From an uncultured Verrucomicrobiota bacterium (lineage in GTDB: Bacteria; Verrucomicrobiota; Verrucomicrobiia; Opitutales; Intestinicryptomonadaceae), in the NCBI GenBank assembly GCA_949293415.1, contig CASFDK010000003.1:25990-89989 (forward strand): a stretch of DNA of 64,000 nucleotides, given 5' to 3'. This document shows, piece after piece, positions 26,145-34,862 of this stretch. Made by a program: the position numbers and the translations under genes. Each line of letters begins with the position of its first letter. The stretch's first letter is position 1. Below the pieces are notes generated by a model, which had not been told where the DNA came from, made no database searches, and worked only from the letters and a program-made list of their open reading frames with translations.

Positions 26145-26798
26145 ATGGAAATTCCGCAGTCTTTCATTTATCTTTCGCCGTTACCGTATGTTCCGAAATA
26201 CAAAAACCCCGATTCGTGCGAATTGCAGATTGGGCCGTTCAATCCCGCGGAATGTGTCGAGTTTTTCTGGCGGACGCGGGTTGCGAGTGTGTCGGCGCAT
26301 TTGCAGCTTTATGTGCGGGACGTAGAGCGTAATTTGGTCATTTGGGACGAAAACGGTTCGGCTTTGCTCTCCTCCGAAAATGCCGCAGCAAACTCCGCGT
26401 TCGCCCTGCCGCCGTACGCGCGCTGCACCGCATCGCGCCCGCTTTCCGTAACGGACGGCGGCGCGTTTTTCGAAGTAGGCGGCCCGTGGACGGCGGTTGA
26501 GTATCCTGCTGGCACAAAATTCGAAAATATGGGTTTCTACTACGATATATCATTGCGTTTTGCGGTCGGCGCGATTGAGCTATCGAGCAAATATATCGAA
26601 CTTGATTCCACGAACTATTACACCCACCAGCAATTCCCGTTCGAAATTTTCGGCAAAGAGTATGCGCTGAATCTAAACGTTCCGTATGAATACGCACACC
26701 CCACCGACTACGGTTTGGACGCAAATTTCTCCGCAGACATTTCGATAAACTTCGGGCGCGAGCCGCGCCGGTCGGCGGAACTTCGTTCCTTCTTGTGA
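26145..26798 (+). CDS. Unknown phage protein whose 3' end is formed by repeat copy C
   Basis: A 217-aa mostly beta protein, 2 bp after the hub-like gene. Segments such as ECVEFFWRTRVASVSAHLQLYVRDV and GGAFFEVGGPWTAVEYPAG suggest a receptor-binding or tail-tip type structure, but no family is recognised. The last residues ELRSFL and the TGA stop are encoded by the first hairpin of repeat copy C (26777-26798), so the natural C-terminus may have been replaced. It is the last gene of the island. Confidence 0.55.
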   Translation: MEIPQSFIYLSPLPYVPKYKNPDSCELQIGPFNPAECVEFFWRTRVASVSAHLQLYVRDVERNLVIWDENGSALLSSENAAANSAFALPPYARCTASRPLSVTDGGAFFEVGGPWTAVEYPAGTKFENMGFYYDISLRFAVGAIELSSKYIELDSTNYYTHQQFPFEIFGKEYALNLNVPYEYAHPTDYGLDANFSADISINFGREPRRSAELRSFL

Positions 26799-26898
26799 TG
26801 CTACGCGGCAACTATAGTTGCCGCCTTTGTGTATAAGTTCGCATTGGCTTTGCCAATGGCTTCGGGGTGTTCGAACTTACCTTGAAAATTTCCGAAAC
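26777..26898 (+). repeat. Dispersed hairpin repeat, copy C
   Basis: Contains GGAAC-TTC-GTTCC, TTGTGATGCT, the perfect palindrome GCGGCAACTATAGTTGCCGC, GTATAAGTTCG, CATTGGC-TTT-GCCAATG, GTTCGAACTTAC and TTTCCGAAAC. It lacks the AAGGCGAAGCCC lead of copies A, B and E. It overlaps the last 22 bases of the upstream gene in the same orientation. Confidence 0.9.
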
Positions 26899-27228
26899 CG
26901 AATTAAAAAACACAAAAAATTGCGGAGCAATTTTTAAGTAGAATAATAACCGACGAAGTGAAGCAAAGCTTCACGAAGTGGGCACAACTCTCGCAAAACA
27001 AGCGAAGCGAGTTTTGCAGTAGAATTAAAAATCGGCAATCCGCAAACAAGTTAAAAAACTCCGCGCGCGGCGCAGCCGCGCTGCTTAGGCTCTTCAAATT
27101 GGGTTTCAGGCGGCGGCTTTGCATTTCGGCGGCGGTGCGAGCATATTCACATATGCGACCACTGCCGCAAAACGCCAATCGCGCATCAAGCCCGATTTCA
27201 CGCGCCCTCAATGACTCTCGACAATCCC
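26899..27228. other. Gene-free stretch with an array of four distinct short hairpins
   Basis: After repeat copy C there are four different stems, mostly with three-base loops: AAAAATTGC-GGA-GCAATTTTT (26915-26935), GTGAAGC-AAA-GCTTCAC (26958-26974), GCAAAAC...GTTTTGC (26993-27017) and GCGCGGC-GCA-GCCGCGC (27065-27081). Stems differ in sequence; GAAG and AGTAGAAT words recur between them. No coding frame with recognisable content is present. The rest to 27228 shows nothing I can name. Confidence 0.7.
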
Positions 27229-28065
27229 CTACCTCGGTATTCTCAATACTTGACCGGGCTTTAGCGATTCGGGCGTCGCCATCCTGTCGCGGTTAGCGTT
27301 GAATATTTCGCGCCAGCGGTTTTTTGTGCCGTACACTTTGCGGCTTACGTTGGAAAGGGTGTCGCCGGGTTGCACCGTATACGTTGCGGGCGTGTCGCGC
27401 TTTACCTCTATCGGCGCGTTTTGGCGTTGGCGCGCATCGCGCGTTGACGACGGCGTTTGCGCTGTTTGTGCCGTATGCCTGCCCTGTGTCTGCCGCGTCG
27501 GCGTTGCGGCAATGCTCACGCGCTGTGTCGCCTTCAATGAATCTATGGCGTTTGCCGCGGCGTCGAGACGTTGTTTAAGTTCTATGTTCTCCTTTTGCAC
27601 TTTCTGCAAAAGCTCCTCGAGCTCCATTCGGCGCACGTTGTTTTCAAACGGGCTTTCGGGAAGAGACGCGGCGAATTTCTTTTGCGCCGTGTCTATCATC
27701 TGCCGAACCATCGGCGATACGGGCGAGTTGGGTTTGAGCTCGAGATATTTTCTGAAATGGTAAATCGCCTGAATGGGATCGTTCATATTGTCGAGATATA
27801 TCCGACCCAATTCGAAGTGCGATTCGGGCGCGTCCTTGCGTTTTTCGACGACTTTCAGGAACGCGCTCATAGCCTCGGGAACGTTTCCGCGTTTGAGCTC
27901 GTCGCGCCCCCTCAGAAAATGCGTTTCGTTCGTCTCCTTTACGACTTCATTTTTGCCGAAATCGCACCCGCCCGCCGCGAGAATGTACAGCGAGGCAAAC
28001 GACGCCGCAACGAGTGCGAGCACCGTTTTGCCTTTGTATGTGAGAATGTCGAACGGAAACGCCAT
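27229..28065 (-). CDS. TPR and LysM-domain envelope protein
   Basis: A 278-aa protein. An N-terminal hydrophobic segment ends in LAAGGCDFG, a possible lipoprotein signal. TPR-like repeats follow at about residues 45-110 ([48 protein letters not shown]). Then comes a coiled coil ([23 protein letters not shown]), a Thr/Gln/Arg-rich linker and a C-terminal LysM domain ([19 protein letters not shown]). It probably binds peptidoglycan. ATG 28065 lies 7 bp after the purH stop, so the two genes are co-transcribed. The upstream open frame inside purH is not used. Confidence 0.82.
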   Translation of the reverse strand: MAFPFDILTYKGKTVLALVAASFASLYILAAGGCDFGKNEVVKETNETHFLRGRDELKRGNVPEAMSAFLKVVEKRKDAPESHFELGRIYLDNMNDPIQAIYHFRKYLELKPNSPVSPMVRQMIDTAQKKFAASLPESPFENNVRRMELEELLQKVQKENIELKQRLDAAANAIDSLKATQRVSIAATPTRQTQGRHTAQTAQTPSSTRDARQRQNAPIEVKRDTPATYTVQPGDTLSNVSRKVYGTKNRWREIFNANRDRMATPESLKPGQVLRIPR

Positions 28066-28072
28066 ATCTGTA

Positions 28073-29605
28073 TCAGTGTCGGAAGTGGCGGACGCCCGTG
28101 AAGACCATCGCCATATTGTTTTCGTCCGCCGCCGCGATGACTTCCGCGTCGCGAACCGAACCGCCGGGTTGGATTGCCGCCGTTGCGCCCGCCTTTGCCG
28201 CCGCGACCAAGCCGTCGGCGAACGGGAAGAATGCGTCGGATGCGACAACGCTGCCTTCGAGCGGCAGTTTCGCCTCGCCCGCCTTCCAGACCGCAATCTG
28301 CGAGCTGTCGACGCGCGACATCTGACCCGCGCCGATACCGAGTGTGCGTTCGCAACCCGCGTAGACGATTGCGTTGCTCTTGACGTGTTTTACTACCTTC
28401 CAGCCGAAAAGCATCGCCCGCCATTCCTCTTCGGTGGGCTGGCGTTTGGTGACAACTTCCATATTGGCTTTAAGCTCTTCGATTGCGTCGGAATCCTGAG
28501 CTAGGATGCCGCCGACAACGCTCTTGTACTGGAGTCCGCCGACCTTGTTGCACGTGGAAATCATCACGCGCAGGTTCTTTTTCTTGGTGAGGATTTCGAG
28601 AGCCTCGTCGGAGAAATCGGGAGCGATGATAACCTCCGAGAAGATGCCCGCGATGATTTGCGCAAGGTCGGCTTCCATTTTGCGGTTGACGACGATGATT
28701 CCGCCGAACGGAGCCTGTTTGTCGGTTTCGAAAGCCTGATTCCAAGCGTCGACCAAGTTGTCGCACGAAGCCACACCGCACGGGTTTGTGTGCTTGAGAA
28801 TTGCAAGCGTGGGCTTGTCGAATTCGGCGATGAGGTTTGCCGCCGCGCTGATGTCGATGATGTTGTTGTACGAAAGTTCCTTGCCGTGGAGCTGGCGGAA
28901 ATACTTGCCGAAGTCGCCGTAAAGGGCGGCTTTCTGGTGCGGATTTTCGCCGTAGCGCATCTTCTGGACGAGCGGCAGACCGATGTTGAGCGTTTCGGGC
29001 AGCGAGTCTTCGCCGTTGAATTTGCCGTTGAGGTAGTTGGCGATTGCGGCGTCGTACGCGCTTGTGCGCTGGTAGACTTTGAGGGCGAGCTTGCGGCGCA
29101 TCTGCTGAAGTTCCTCGCCGCCGTGACGCATTGCCTCGAGCACTGCGGGATAGTCGCGGTTGTCGCATACCACCGTTACGCTTGCGTGGTTTTTCGCCGC
29201 GGAACGGAGCATCGAGGGCCCGCCGATGTCGATGTTTTCGATTGCGTCGGCAATAGTGCAGCCCGCCTTTGCGACTGTCGATTCAAACGGATAGAGGTTG
29301 ACCACAACCAAGTCTATCATTCCTATACCGTGTTCCGCCGCCTGTTTCATATGTTCGGGGTTCGAGCGCAGGCACAGGAGACCGCCGTGAATCATCGGAT
29401 GCAGGGTTTTTACTCTGCCGTCCATCATTTCGGGAAAACCCGTATAATCGCTTACTTCGGTAACGGGAATGCCCTTTTCAGCGAGCAGTTTCGCCGTACC
29501 GCCTGTTGAAAGAATTGTATAACCTTGATGGTGTGTCAGTTCTTTCGCAAATTCAACTATGCCCGTCTTGTCGCTGACGGATATCAATGCGAGCTTCTTT
29601 TCCAT
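28073..29605 (-). CDS. purH: Bifunctional AICAR formyltransferase/IMP cyclohydrolase
   Basis: A 510-aa enzyme for the last two steps of purine synthesis. The N-terminal MGS-like cyclohydrolase domain starts [20 protein letters not shown], with STGGTAKLL and [22 protein letters not shown]. The formyltransferase domain follows with [24 protein letters not shown], the [23 protein letters not shown] stretch and the end [31 protein letters not shown]. Full length, all key motifs kept, cytoplasmic. It is the promoter-proximal gene of a two-gene operon with the LysM protein and divergent from the polyprenyl synthase. Confidence 0.98.
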   Translation of the reverse strand: MEKKLALISVSDKTGIVEFAKELTHHQGYTILSTGGTAKLLAEKGIPVTEVSDYTGFPEMMDGRVKTLHPMIHGGLLCLRSNPEHMKQAAEHGIGMIDLVVVNLYPFESTVAKAGCTIADAIENIDIGGPSMLRSAAKNHASVTVVCDNRDYPAVLEAMRHGGEELQQMRRKLALKVYQRTSAYDAAIANYLNGKFNGEDSLPETLNIGLPLVQKMRYGENPHQKAALYGDFGKYFRQLHGKELSYNNIIDISAAANLIAEFDKPTLAILKHTNPCGVASCDNLVDAWNQAFETDKQAPFGGIIVVNRKMEADLAQIIAGIFSEVIIAPDFSDEALEILTKKKNLRVMISTCNKVGGLQYKSVVGGILAQDSDAIEELKANMEVVTKRQPTEEEWRAMLFGWKVVKHVKSNAIVYAGCERTLGIGAGQMSRVDSSQIAVWKAGEAKLPLEGSVVASDAFFPFADGLVAAAKAGATAAIQPGGSVRDAEVIAAADENNMAMVFTGVRHFRH

Positions 29606-29726
29606 AGACGAAAAATCAACTCCATATTCGCCTTTCTTACAAGTATATTTTCGCGCGCGGACGTTTTTTTTAAACTTTGCAATTTTTTAATTGCGAAAAT
29701 TCGATGTTCTGGAAAAATAACCGCCG

Positions 29727-30707
29727 TTGAATAATATTGATGACAGTACGAACCCGTTCGGGGATTTGGCGAAAGATCTGAAACCACAACTTGCCGATTT
29801 CAAGAGATTTCTCGTCAAACAGGCGTCCACTTTCGAAAAGGAGGTGCGCGCGGCGGCTAAAGAGGCTATCTCGCCGAAAGGCAAGTATATAAGACCCATT
29901 CTCGTCTTCCTCTCCGCCCCGCAAAATGCCGATACGGCTTCGCTCGTAAGGCGCGCGACCATCGCAGAGCTTGTCCACCTTTCAACGCTCATCCACGACG
30001 ACGTTATCGACAAGGCGGATATGCGCCGCAAAACGCCCACGCCGTTCAAAAAGTACGGCGCGAAAACGGCGATTCTTTTGGGCGACGCGATTTTCTCGCA
30101 TATGATGTCGCTTGCATTCGCCGAAAACAGTATGGATGTCCTCAAAAAAACCGCAGACTGCGTAAAGACCATTTGCGAGGGCGAAATAAAGCAGACGCTT
30201 TCCGACAAGTCGGAAATTGTCTCGCGCAAAAAGTATTACGACGTAGCCTACGGCAAGACTGCCGCCCTATTCGAGCTTGCGTGCAACTTCGGCGCGACGG
30301 CTTCGAAACAATCCGACGCGAAATGGGCGAAAGCCGCCGGTGAGGCGGGCAGGCAGCTCGGTATTGCCTACCAAATTTACGACGACGTCTGCGACTGGTT
30401 TATGTCGGAGGAGGATGCGGGCAAAACGCTCGGCACGGATCTCATTTCGGGCAAGCAGACGTATCCGTTAATCGTGCTTCTCGAAAAGCTCCCGCGCGGG
30501 AAGTCGGCGAAGCTCGCGAAGAACCTGCCATCTTCGGATCCAGCCGAGATACTCGAAATGATAAGGCGTTTCGGCGTTGCCCGCGAATGCCGCGCAGAGT
30601 TCGACAGGCGGATGAAGTTGGCGGAATCGGCGGTTGCAAAGTTCGGCGGCGGGAATGCGGGGCTTCTGAAATTCTGCGCGCAAATGCGCAAGCTCAAATT
30701 CGGCTAA
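29727..30707 (+). CDS. Trans-polyprenyl diphosphate synthase (IspB-like)
   Basis: A 326-aa prenyltransferase that elongates isoprenoid chains, probably for the quinone side chain. The first Asp-rich motif is in HLSTLIHDDVIDKADMRRKTPT, the second in YQIYDDVCDWFMSEEDAGKTLGTDL, with GKYIRPILVFLSA near the N-terminus and GKQTYPLIVLL after the second motif. The start is TTG at 29727; no in-frame ATG upstream is free of a stop. A GCAATT-TTTT-AATTGC palindrome at 29679-29694 lies in the promoter region shared with purH. hemA follows after 24 bp. Confidence 0.92.
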   Translation: MNNIDDSTNPFGDLAKDLKPQLADFKRFLVKQASTFEKEVRAAAKEAISPKGKYIRPILVFLSAPQNADTASLVRRATIAELVHLSTLIHDDVIDKADMRRKTPTPFKKYGAKTAILLGDAIFSHMMSLAFAENSMDVLKKTADCVKTICEGEIKQTLSDKSEIVSRKKYYDVAYGKTAALFELACNFGATASKQSDAKWAKAAGEAGRQLGIAYQIYDDVCDWFMSEEDAGKTLGTDLISGKQTYPLIVLLEKLPRGKSAKLAKNLPSSDPAEILEMIRRFGVARECRAEFDRRMKLAESAVAKFGGGNAGLLKFCAQMRKLKFG

Positions 30708-30731
30708 GTCGGCGGGCACTTTTTTATTGCG

Positions 30732-31793
30732 ATGGATTCGGAGGAAAAACGCAACTTCCTTTATGTCGTAGGCATTTCGCACGTGTGTGCGGATGCCGAA
30801 ACCGTCGGCGCGTGCGGCGTTCCGAAGGAGTCGGCAGACCTCGCCGAAGAAATGCTGATGGATTTGTGCGGGTTTTCCGAAACGCTCGTGCTCTCAACCT
30901 GCAACAGGGTCGAAATCTATTTCGTATCCGATTCCGAAAATGCGGTAGAGCGGGCGATTGGGGCTTTCGGCAAGGTGCCGTCGCGCGGTCGCGACATCGA
31001 GAAGTTCGCATCTCTTGCGTATGTCAAAAAAAATGTAGGGGCAATAGAACACATTTTCGAAGTGGCTTCGGGGCTTCAGTCGCAAATGACGGGCGAGACC
31101 GAAATTCTCGGGCAGGTCAAGGCGGCGTATGCGCGGGCGGCGGCGGCGGGGCACTGCAAGTCGGTGCTCAACACGGTATTTCAAAAGGCAAACCAGTGTG
31201 CGAAGTGGATTCGCACGAACACGAATGTCGGACACGGAAAGATAAGTTTGGGCTCGGTTTCCGCCGAGCTTGCCGACAGGATTTTCGGCGATGTTGCGCG
31301 GGCGAGGATTCTCCTCTTGGGTTCGGGCGAGGCGGGCAGGCTTGTTGCCGATGCGCTGTTTGTCCGCGGGGCGAAGGACATTTCCGTTGCGAGCAGAACC
31401 CGCGCGAATGCCGACAGGCTCGCCGCGCAGATCGGTGTCGAATCCGCCGATTTAGAGCAGTCGCTTGCGAATTTGCCAGTGTTTGACATTGTCATTGCCG
31501 CGAGTTTTTCCCCCGTTCCGTTGATTGGCTTGAAGCGCGCAAAAGCCGCCGCTGCCGCAAGGGGCGGCAGACCGATATTTTTGATAGATCTTGCCGTGCC
31601 CCGAAACATCGACAAAGCCTGCGGCGAAATAAACGACGTGTATTTGTACAATCTCGAAGACCTCTCGCGCATCGCCAACGAAAATATTGCCCTGCGCAAA
31701 AACGAAATAGAGACCGCCAAAAAAGAAATAGAAAAAAAAGCCCAAAACGTATTAACAAAACTAGCGACTACGGAACTTCGTTCCTCTCTGTGA
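30732..31793 (+). CDS. hemA: Glutamyl-tRNA reductase, short form ended by repeat copy D
   Basis: A 353-aa enzyme making glutamate-1-semialdehyde for heme. The catalytic domain has the nucleophile Cys57 in STCNRVEIY and GETEILGQVKAAYARA. The NADPH domain has ILLLGSGEAGRLVADAL and FLIDLAVPRNID. Then the spinal helix starts (LEDLSRIANENIALRKNEIETAKKEI), but the protein ends about 70-100 residues early, without the dimerisation domain of the usual 410-430-aa enzyme. The last residues ELRSSL and the stop come from repeat copy D. Chlamydial enzymes are also short, so activity may be kept. It follows the polyprenyl synthase gene by 24 bp. Confidence 0.9.
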   Translation: MDSEEKRNFLYVVGISHVCADAETVGACGVPKESADLAEEMLMDLCGFSETLVLSTCNRVEIYFVSDSENAVERAIGAFGKVPSRGRDIEKFASLAYVKKNVGAIEHIFEVASGLQSQMTGETEILGQVKAAYARAAAAGHCKSVLNTVFQKANQCAKWIRTNTNVGHGKISLGSVSAELADRIFGDVARARILLLGSGEAGRLVADALFVRGAKDISVASRTRANADRLAAQIGVESADLEQSLANLPVFDIVIAASFSPVPLIGLKRAKAAAAARGGRPIFLIDLAVPRNIDKACGEINDVYLYNLEDLSRIANENIALRKNEIETAKKEIEKKAQNVLTKLATTELRSSL

Positions 31794-31892
31794 TTCTGCG
31801 CGGCAACTATAGTTGCCGCTTTTCTCTATAAGTCCGCATTGGCTTTGCCAATCGCTTCGGTTGTTCGAACTTATTTTGTTGTTTTTCGAAAC
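31772..31892 (+). repeat. Dispersed hairpin repeat, copy D
   Basis: Same build as copy C: GGAAC-TTC-GTTCC, CTGTGATTCT, GCGGCAACTATAGTTGCCGC, CTATAAGTCCG, CATTGGC-TTT-GCCAAT, GTTCGAACTTAT, TTTTTCGAAAC. It overlaps the last 22 bases of hemA in the same orientation. To its right, 31905-31940 has AATGAAAAA/TTTTTCATT inverted words before the pntAA promoter region. Confidence 0.9.
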
Positions 31893-32010
31893 GTTTGATT
31901 CGGTTAATGAAAAAAGAATGAATTTTTCATTATTCATTCGGTACGCAAAGATGTCGGGTTTGTAAAATTTTCTTGTTTTTGCGTTTTTGCGGTGTTTCAA
32001 TCGAATACGA

Positions 32011-33126
32011 ATGAAAACCTTATTTGTTTGTTCGGAGCGCGATCCCCGCGAAACGAGGGTTGCGGTAATTCCTTCGGATGTCGGCAAATTGTCGGCTATC
32101 GGTTGGTCTGTCAATGTCGAGTCGGGTGCGGGCGCAAAAGCCGGTTTCTCCGACGAAGACTATAAGCTCGCGGGGGCGGCGATTGTCGATGCCGATTTCG
32201 CAAAAAATGCCGACTTTATCGTCGCGGTTCGCAAGCCGCAGGTCGAGCGCGTTGCCGACTTCAAGCGCGGCGCGTTCTATTTGAGTCTGCTCGACCCGTT
32301 CAACGAGAAGGGTCTCATTGCAACGTTCGCCGCACAGGGCGTTACGGCGGCGAGTTTCGAGATGATTCCCCGCAGTACGATTGCCCAGAAAATGGACGTG
32401 CTAAGTTCGCAGTCGAGTTTGGCAGGGTATGTCGCGGTTATCAAGGCGGCAAACACGCTCAAGAGAATTCTGCCGATGATGATGACTCCTGCGGGCACGA
32501 TTTCGCCTCTGAAGTTCTTCATTGTCGGTGTAGGCGTTGCGGGGCTTCAGGCTATCGCGACGGCAAAGCGTCTGGGCGCAAGGGTTGAGGCTTTCGACAC
32601 GCGTCCCGTGGTCGAAGAGCAGGTGAAGTCGCTCGGGGCAAAGTTCGTGAAAATCGACCTCGGCGAAACGGGGCAGACGGCGCAGGGCTATGCGAAGGAG
32701 CTTACGCCCGAGCAAATCGAGCTTCAGCGCAGGGGAATGGCGAAGGTCTGCGCGCAGTCGGACGTTATCATCACGACGGCGAAGCTCTTCGGCAGAAAAG
32801 CCCCGCGCATCATCACCGCCGAGATGGTTATGGGGATGAAGGCGGGCAGTGTGATTATCGATATGGCGGTAGAAAGCGGCGGAAATGTCGAGGGTTCGAA
32901 GCCCGACGAAATCGTAATCACCCCCAACGGCGTTACGATTATCGGCGACACCTGCCTTGAGGCGTCCGTTCCCGCGACGGCAAGCCAGATGTACAGCTCG
33001 AACGTATACAACTACATTGCGCACTTCTCGCCGAACGGAACGTTCGAGCCGAATTTCGAAGACCCTATTATGAAGGTTTCGGCGGTAACGCACGACGGAC
33101 AAATCACCGACGAACGCTTCAAATAA
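32011..33126 (+). CDS. pntAA: NAD(P) transhydrogenase alpha subunit, domain I part
   Basis: A 371-aa NAD(H)-binding subunit of the proton-translocating transhydrogenase. It starts MKTLFVCSERDPRETRVAVIPSDVGKL and shows AGYVAVIKAANTLKRILPMMMTPAGTISPLKFFIVGVGVAGLQAIATAKRLGARVEAFDTRP (Rossmann motif GVGVAGLQA) and the mobile-loop end with DTCLEASVPATASQMYSSNVYNY. The ATG at 32011 fits the family start; the longer frame adds eight unrelated residues. It ends before the membrane part, which is encoded separately downstream, a three-gene layout. Confidence 0.96.
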   Translation: MKTLFVCSERDPRETRVAVIPSDVGKLSAIGWSVNVESGAGAKAGFSDEDYKLAGAAIVDADFAKNADFIVAVRKPQVERVADFKRGAFYLSLLDPFNEKGLIATFAAQGVTAASFEMIPRSTIAQKMDVLSSQSSLAGYVAVIKAANTLKRILPMMMTPAGTISPLKFFIVGVGVAGLQAIATAKRLGARVEAFDTRPVVEEQVKSLGAKFVKIDLGETGQTAQGYAKELTPEQIELQRRGMAKVCAQSDVIITTAKLFGRKAPRIITAEMVMGMKAGSVIIDMAVESGGNVEGSKPDEIVITPNGVTIIGDTCLEASVPATASQMYSSNVYNYIAHFSPNGTFEPNFEDPIMKVSAVTHDGQITDERFK

Positions 33127-33148
33127 AATTTTCGGCAAAGGTTAGATT

Positions 33149-33436
33149 ATGGAAATTATTTTACTGTTGTTCATCTTCACGCTCGCGGCGTTTCTGGGCT
33201 TCGAGCTTATCTCGAAAGTGCCGAGCCAGTTGCACACGCCGCTTATGAGCGGTTCGAATGCAATCAGCGGCATTACCATTGTCGGCGCGATGATTTCCAC
33301 TGCGGGCACTGAGGGCAGTATGACGGCTACGGTTATCGGGCTGTGTGCGCTCGTGCTTGCGGCAATCAACGTTGTCGGCGGCTATATGGTTACCGACAGA
33401 ATGCTCGCGATGTTCAAAAAGAAGGGAGACAAATAA
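33149..33436 (+). CDS. pntAB: NAD(P) transhydrogenase alpha subunit, membrane part
   Basis: A 95-aa membrane protein with three hydrophobic segments (ILLLFIFTLAAFLGFELIS, the MSGSNAISGITIVGAMIS region, TVIGLCALVLAAINVVGGYMV). The motif SQLHTPLMSGSNAISG is diagnostic for the alpha membrane domain. With PntB it forms the proton channel. It lies 22 bp after pntAA and 3 bp before pntB. Confidence 0.96.
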   Translation: MEIILLLFIFTLAAFLGFELISKVPSQLHTPLMSGSNAISGITIVGAMISTAGTEGSMTATVIGLCALVLAAINVVGGYMVTDRMLAMFKKKGDK

Positions 33437-33439
33437 TTT

Positions 33440-34852
33440 ATGAATCCTGCGTTGGTCAATTTTGTATACATTATTGCGTCGATTCTCTTCATCTTGGGAA
33501 TCAAGATGCTCGGCAAGGCCGAAACGGCGCGAAAGGGCAACCTAATCTCGGCGGTCGGCATGTTGATTGCCGTCGTGATTACGCTCTTCGACAAAAAAAT
33601 TCTCGACTGCAACGATCCCGTTTCGTGGGGGCTTCTCGCGGGCGGTTTGTTTGCGGGCACGCTTATCGGCGCGGTTATGGCGAAAAAGGTCAAGATGACT
33701 TCCATGCCCGAAATGGTCGCCCTGCTCAACGGTTTCGGCGGTCTGGCGAGTTTGCTCGTTGCGGCGGCGGAATATTATTTCGATATGGTCAAAGCCGAAC
33801 CCGCTATGCCCGATACCTTCTCGAAATTCGCGATTATCGCGACGATTCTCATCGGCGGTATCACGTTCACGGGCTCGCTCTATGCGTGGGGCAAGCTGTC
33901 GGGTAAAATCTCGGGCAAGGCGAAAGTCTTCGCGGGGCAGAAGGCGGTCAATGCGCTCGTGGCGTTGCTGTCGATTGCGGCGGCGGTCGTGTTCGTTTGG
34001 GCGGACTGCTTCGGACTCGGTTTCGACATGATGGTTTTGGCAACCGTGCTTTCTCTGCTATTGGGGATTGCGGCGGTTATGCCCATCGGCGGCGGCGATA
34101 TGCCCGTTGTCATTTCCCTGCTAAATTCGCTCTCGGGCTTGGCGGCTTCGGCTGCGGGCTTTGTAATCAGCAACAATGTGTTGATTGTCGCGGGCTGTTT
34201 GGTGGGCGCAAGCGGTATCATTCTGACCGTTATTATGTGCAAGTCGATGAACAGAACGCTCTCGAATGTGTTGTTCTCGGGCTTCGGAGCGTCGGCTTCA
34301 AAGTCGCAGAAAGTCGACGGCGAGATGAAGCCCATTTCCGTGGACGATGCGTATTTCGTTCTCGAAGCGGCCCAGAATGTGGTGTTCATCCCCGGTTACG
34401 GTATGGCTGTGGCGCAGGCCCAGCACGCGGTAAAGGAGCTTGCCGAGATTCTCGAAAACAACGGCGCGGAAGTTTCGTTTGCGATTCACCCCGTCGCGGG
34501 CAGAATGCCGGGGCATATGAATGTGTTGCTTGCCGAAGCCGATGTTCCCTATGAGCAGCTCAAGGAAATGGACGAAGCCAACAGGATTCTCGAGACTGCC
34601 GACGTTGCCATTGTCATCGGCGCGAACGACGTTGTAAATCCCGCCGCAGCCGAAGACAAGGGCAGCCCCATTTACGGCATGCCCATTATCGAAGCCTACA
34701 AGGCAAAGACTGTTTTTGCGCTTAAGCGCGGTAAGGGTGCGGGATTCTCGGGTTTGGAAAACAGTCTGTTCTTCCGTCCCAACACCCGTATGATTTACGG
34801 CGACGCAAAGGCAACCGTAAACGAACTGGTGGCAAAATTCAAAGACAAGTAG
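33440..34852 (+). CDS. pntB: NAD(P) transhydrogenase beta subunit
   Basis: A 470-aa subunit with an N-terminal membrane domain of eight to nine helices (MPEMVALLNGFGGLASLLVA, GGITFTGSLYAWGKLSGKISGK, GGDMPVVISLLNSLSGLAASAAGF) and a C-terminal NADP(H)-binding domain III (VVFIPGYGMAVAQAQHAVKELAE, IHPVAGRMPGHMNVLLAEADVPY, VAIVIGANDVVNPAA, LKRGKGAGFSGLENSLFF). The complex couples the proton gradient to NADPH formation. The stop at 34850-34852 is followed within about 10 bp by repeat copy E. Confidence 0.97.
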   Translation: MNPALVNFVYIIASILFILGIKMLGKAETARKGNLISAVGMLIAVVITLFDKKILDCNDPVSWGLLAGGLFAGTLIGAVMAKKVKMTSMPEMVALLNGFGGLASLLVAAAEYYFDMVKAEPAMPDTFSKFAIIATILIGGITFTGSLYAWGKLSGKISGKAKVFAGQKAVNALVALLSIAAAVVFVWADCFGLGFDMMVLATVLSLLLGIAAVMPIGGGDMPVVISLLNSLSGLAASAAGFVISNNVLIVAGCLVGASGIILTVIMCKSMNRTLSNVLFSGFGASASKSQKVDGEMKPISVDDAYFVLEAAQNVVFIPGYGMAVAQAQHAVKELAEILENNGAEVSFAIHPVAGRMPGHMNVLLAEADVPYEQLKEMDEANRILETADVAIVIGANDVVNPAAAEDKGSPIYGMPIIEAYKAKTVFALKRGKGAGFSGLENSLFFRPNTRMIYGDAKATVNELVAKFKDK

Positions 34853-34862
34853 CAAGGACTGG

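Noticed and set aside
26899..27100. Hairpin cluster considered as a CRISPR array
   Set aside because: Stems differ from each other, there is no constant repeat of 24-40 bp, no even spacing and no cas gene.
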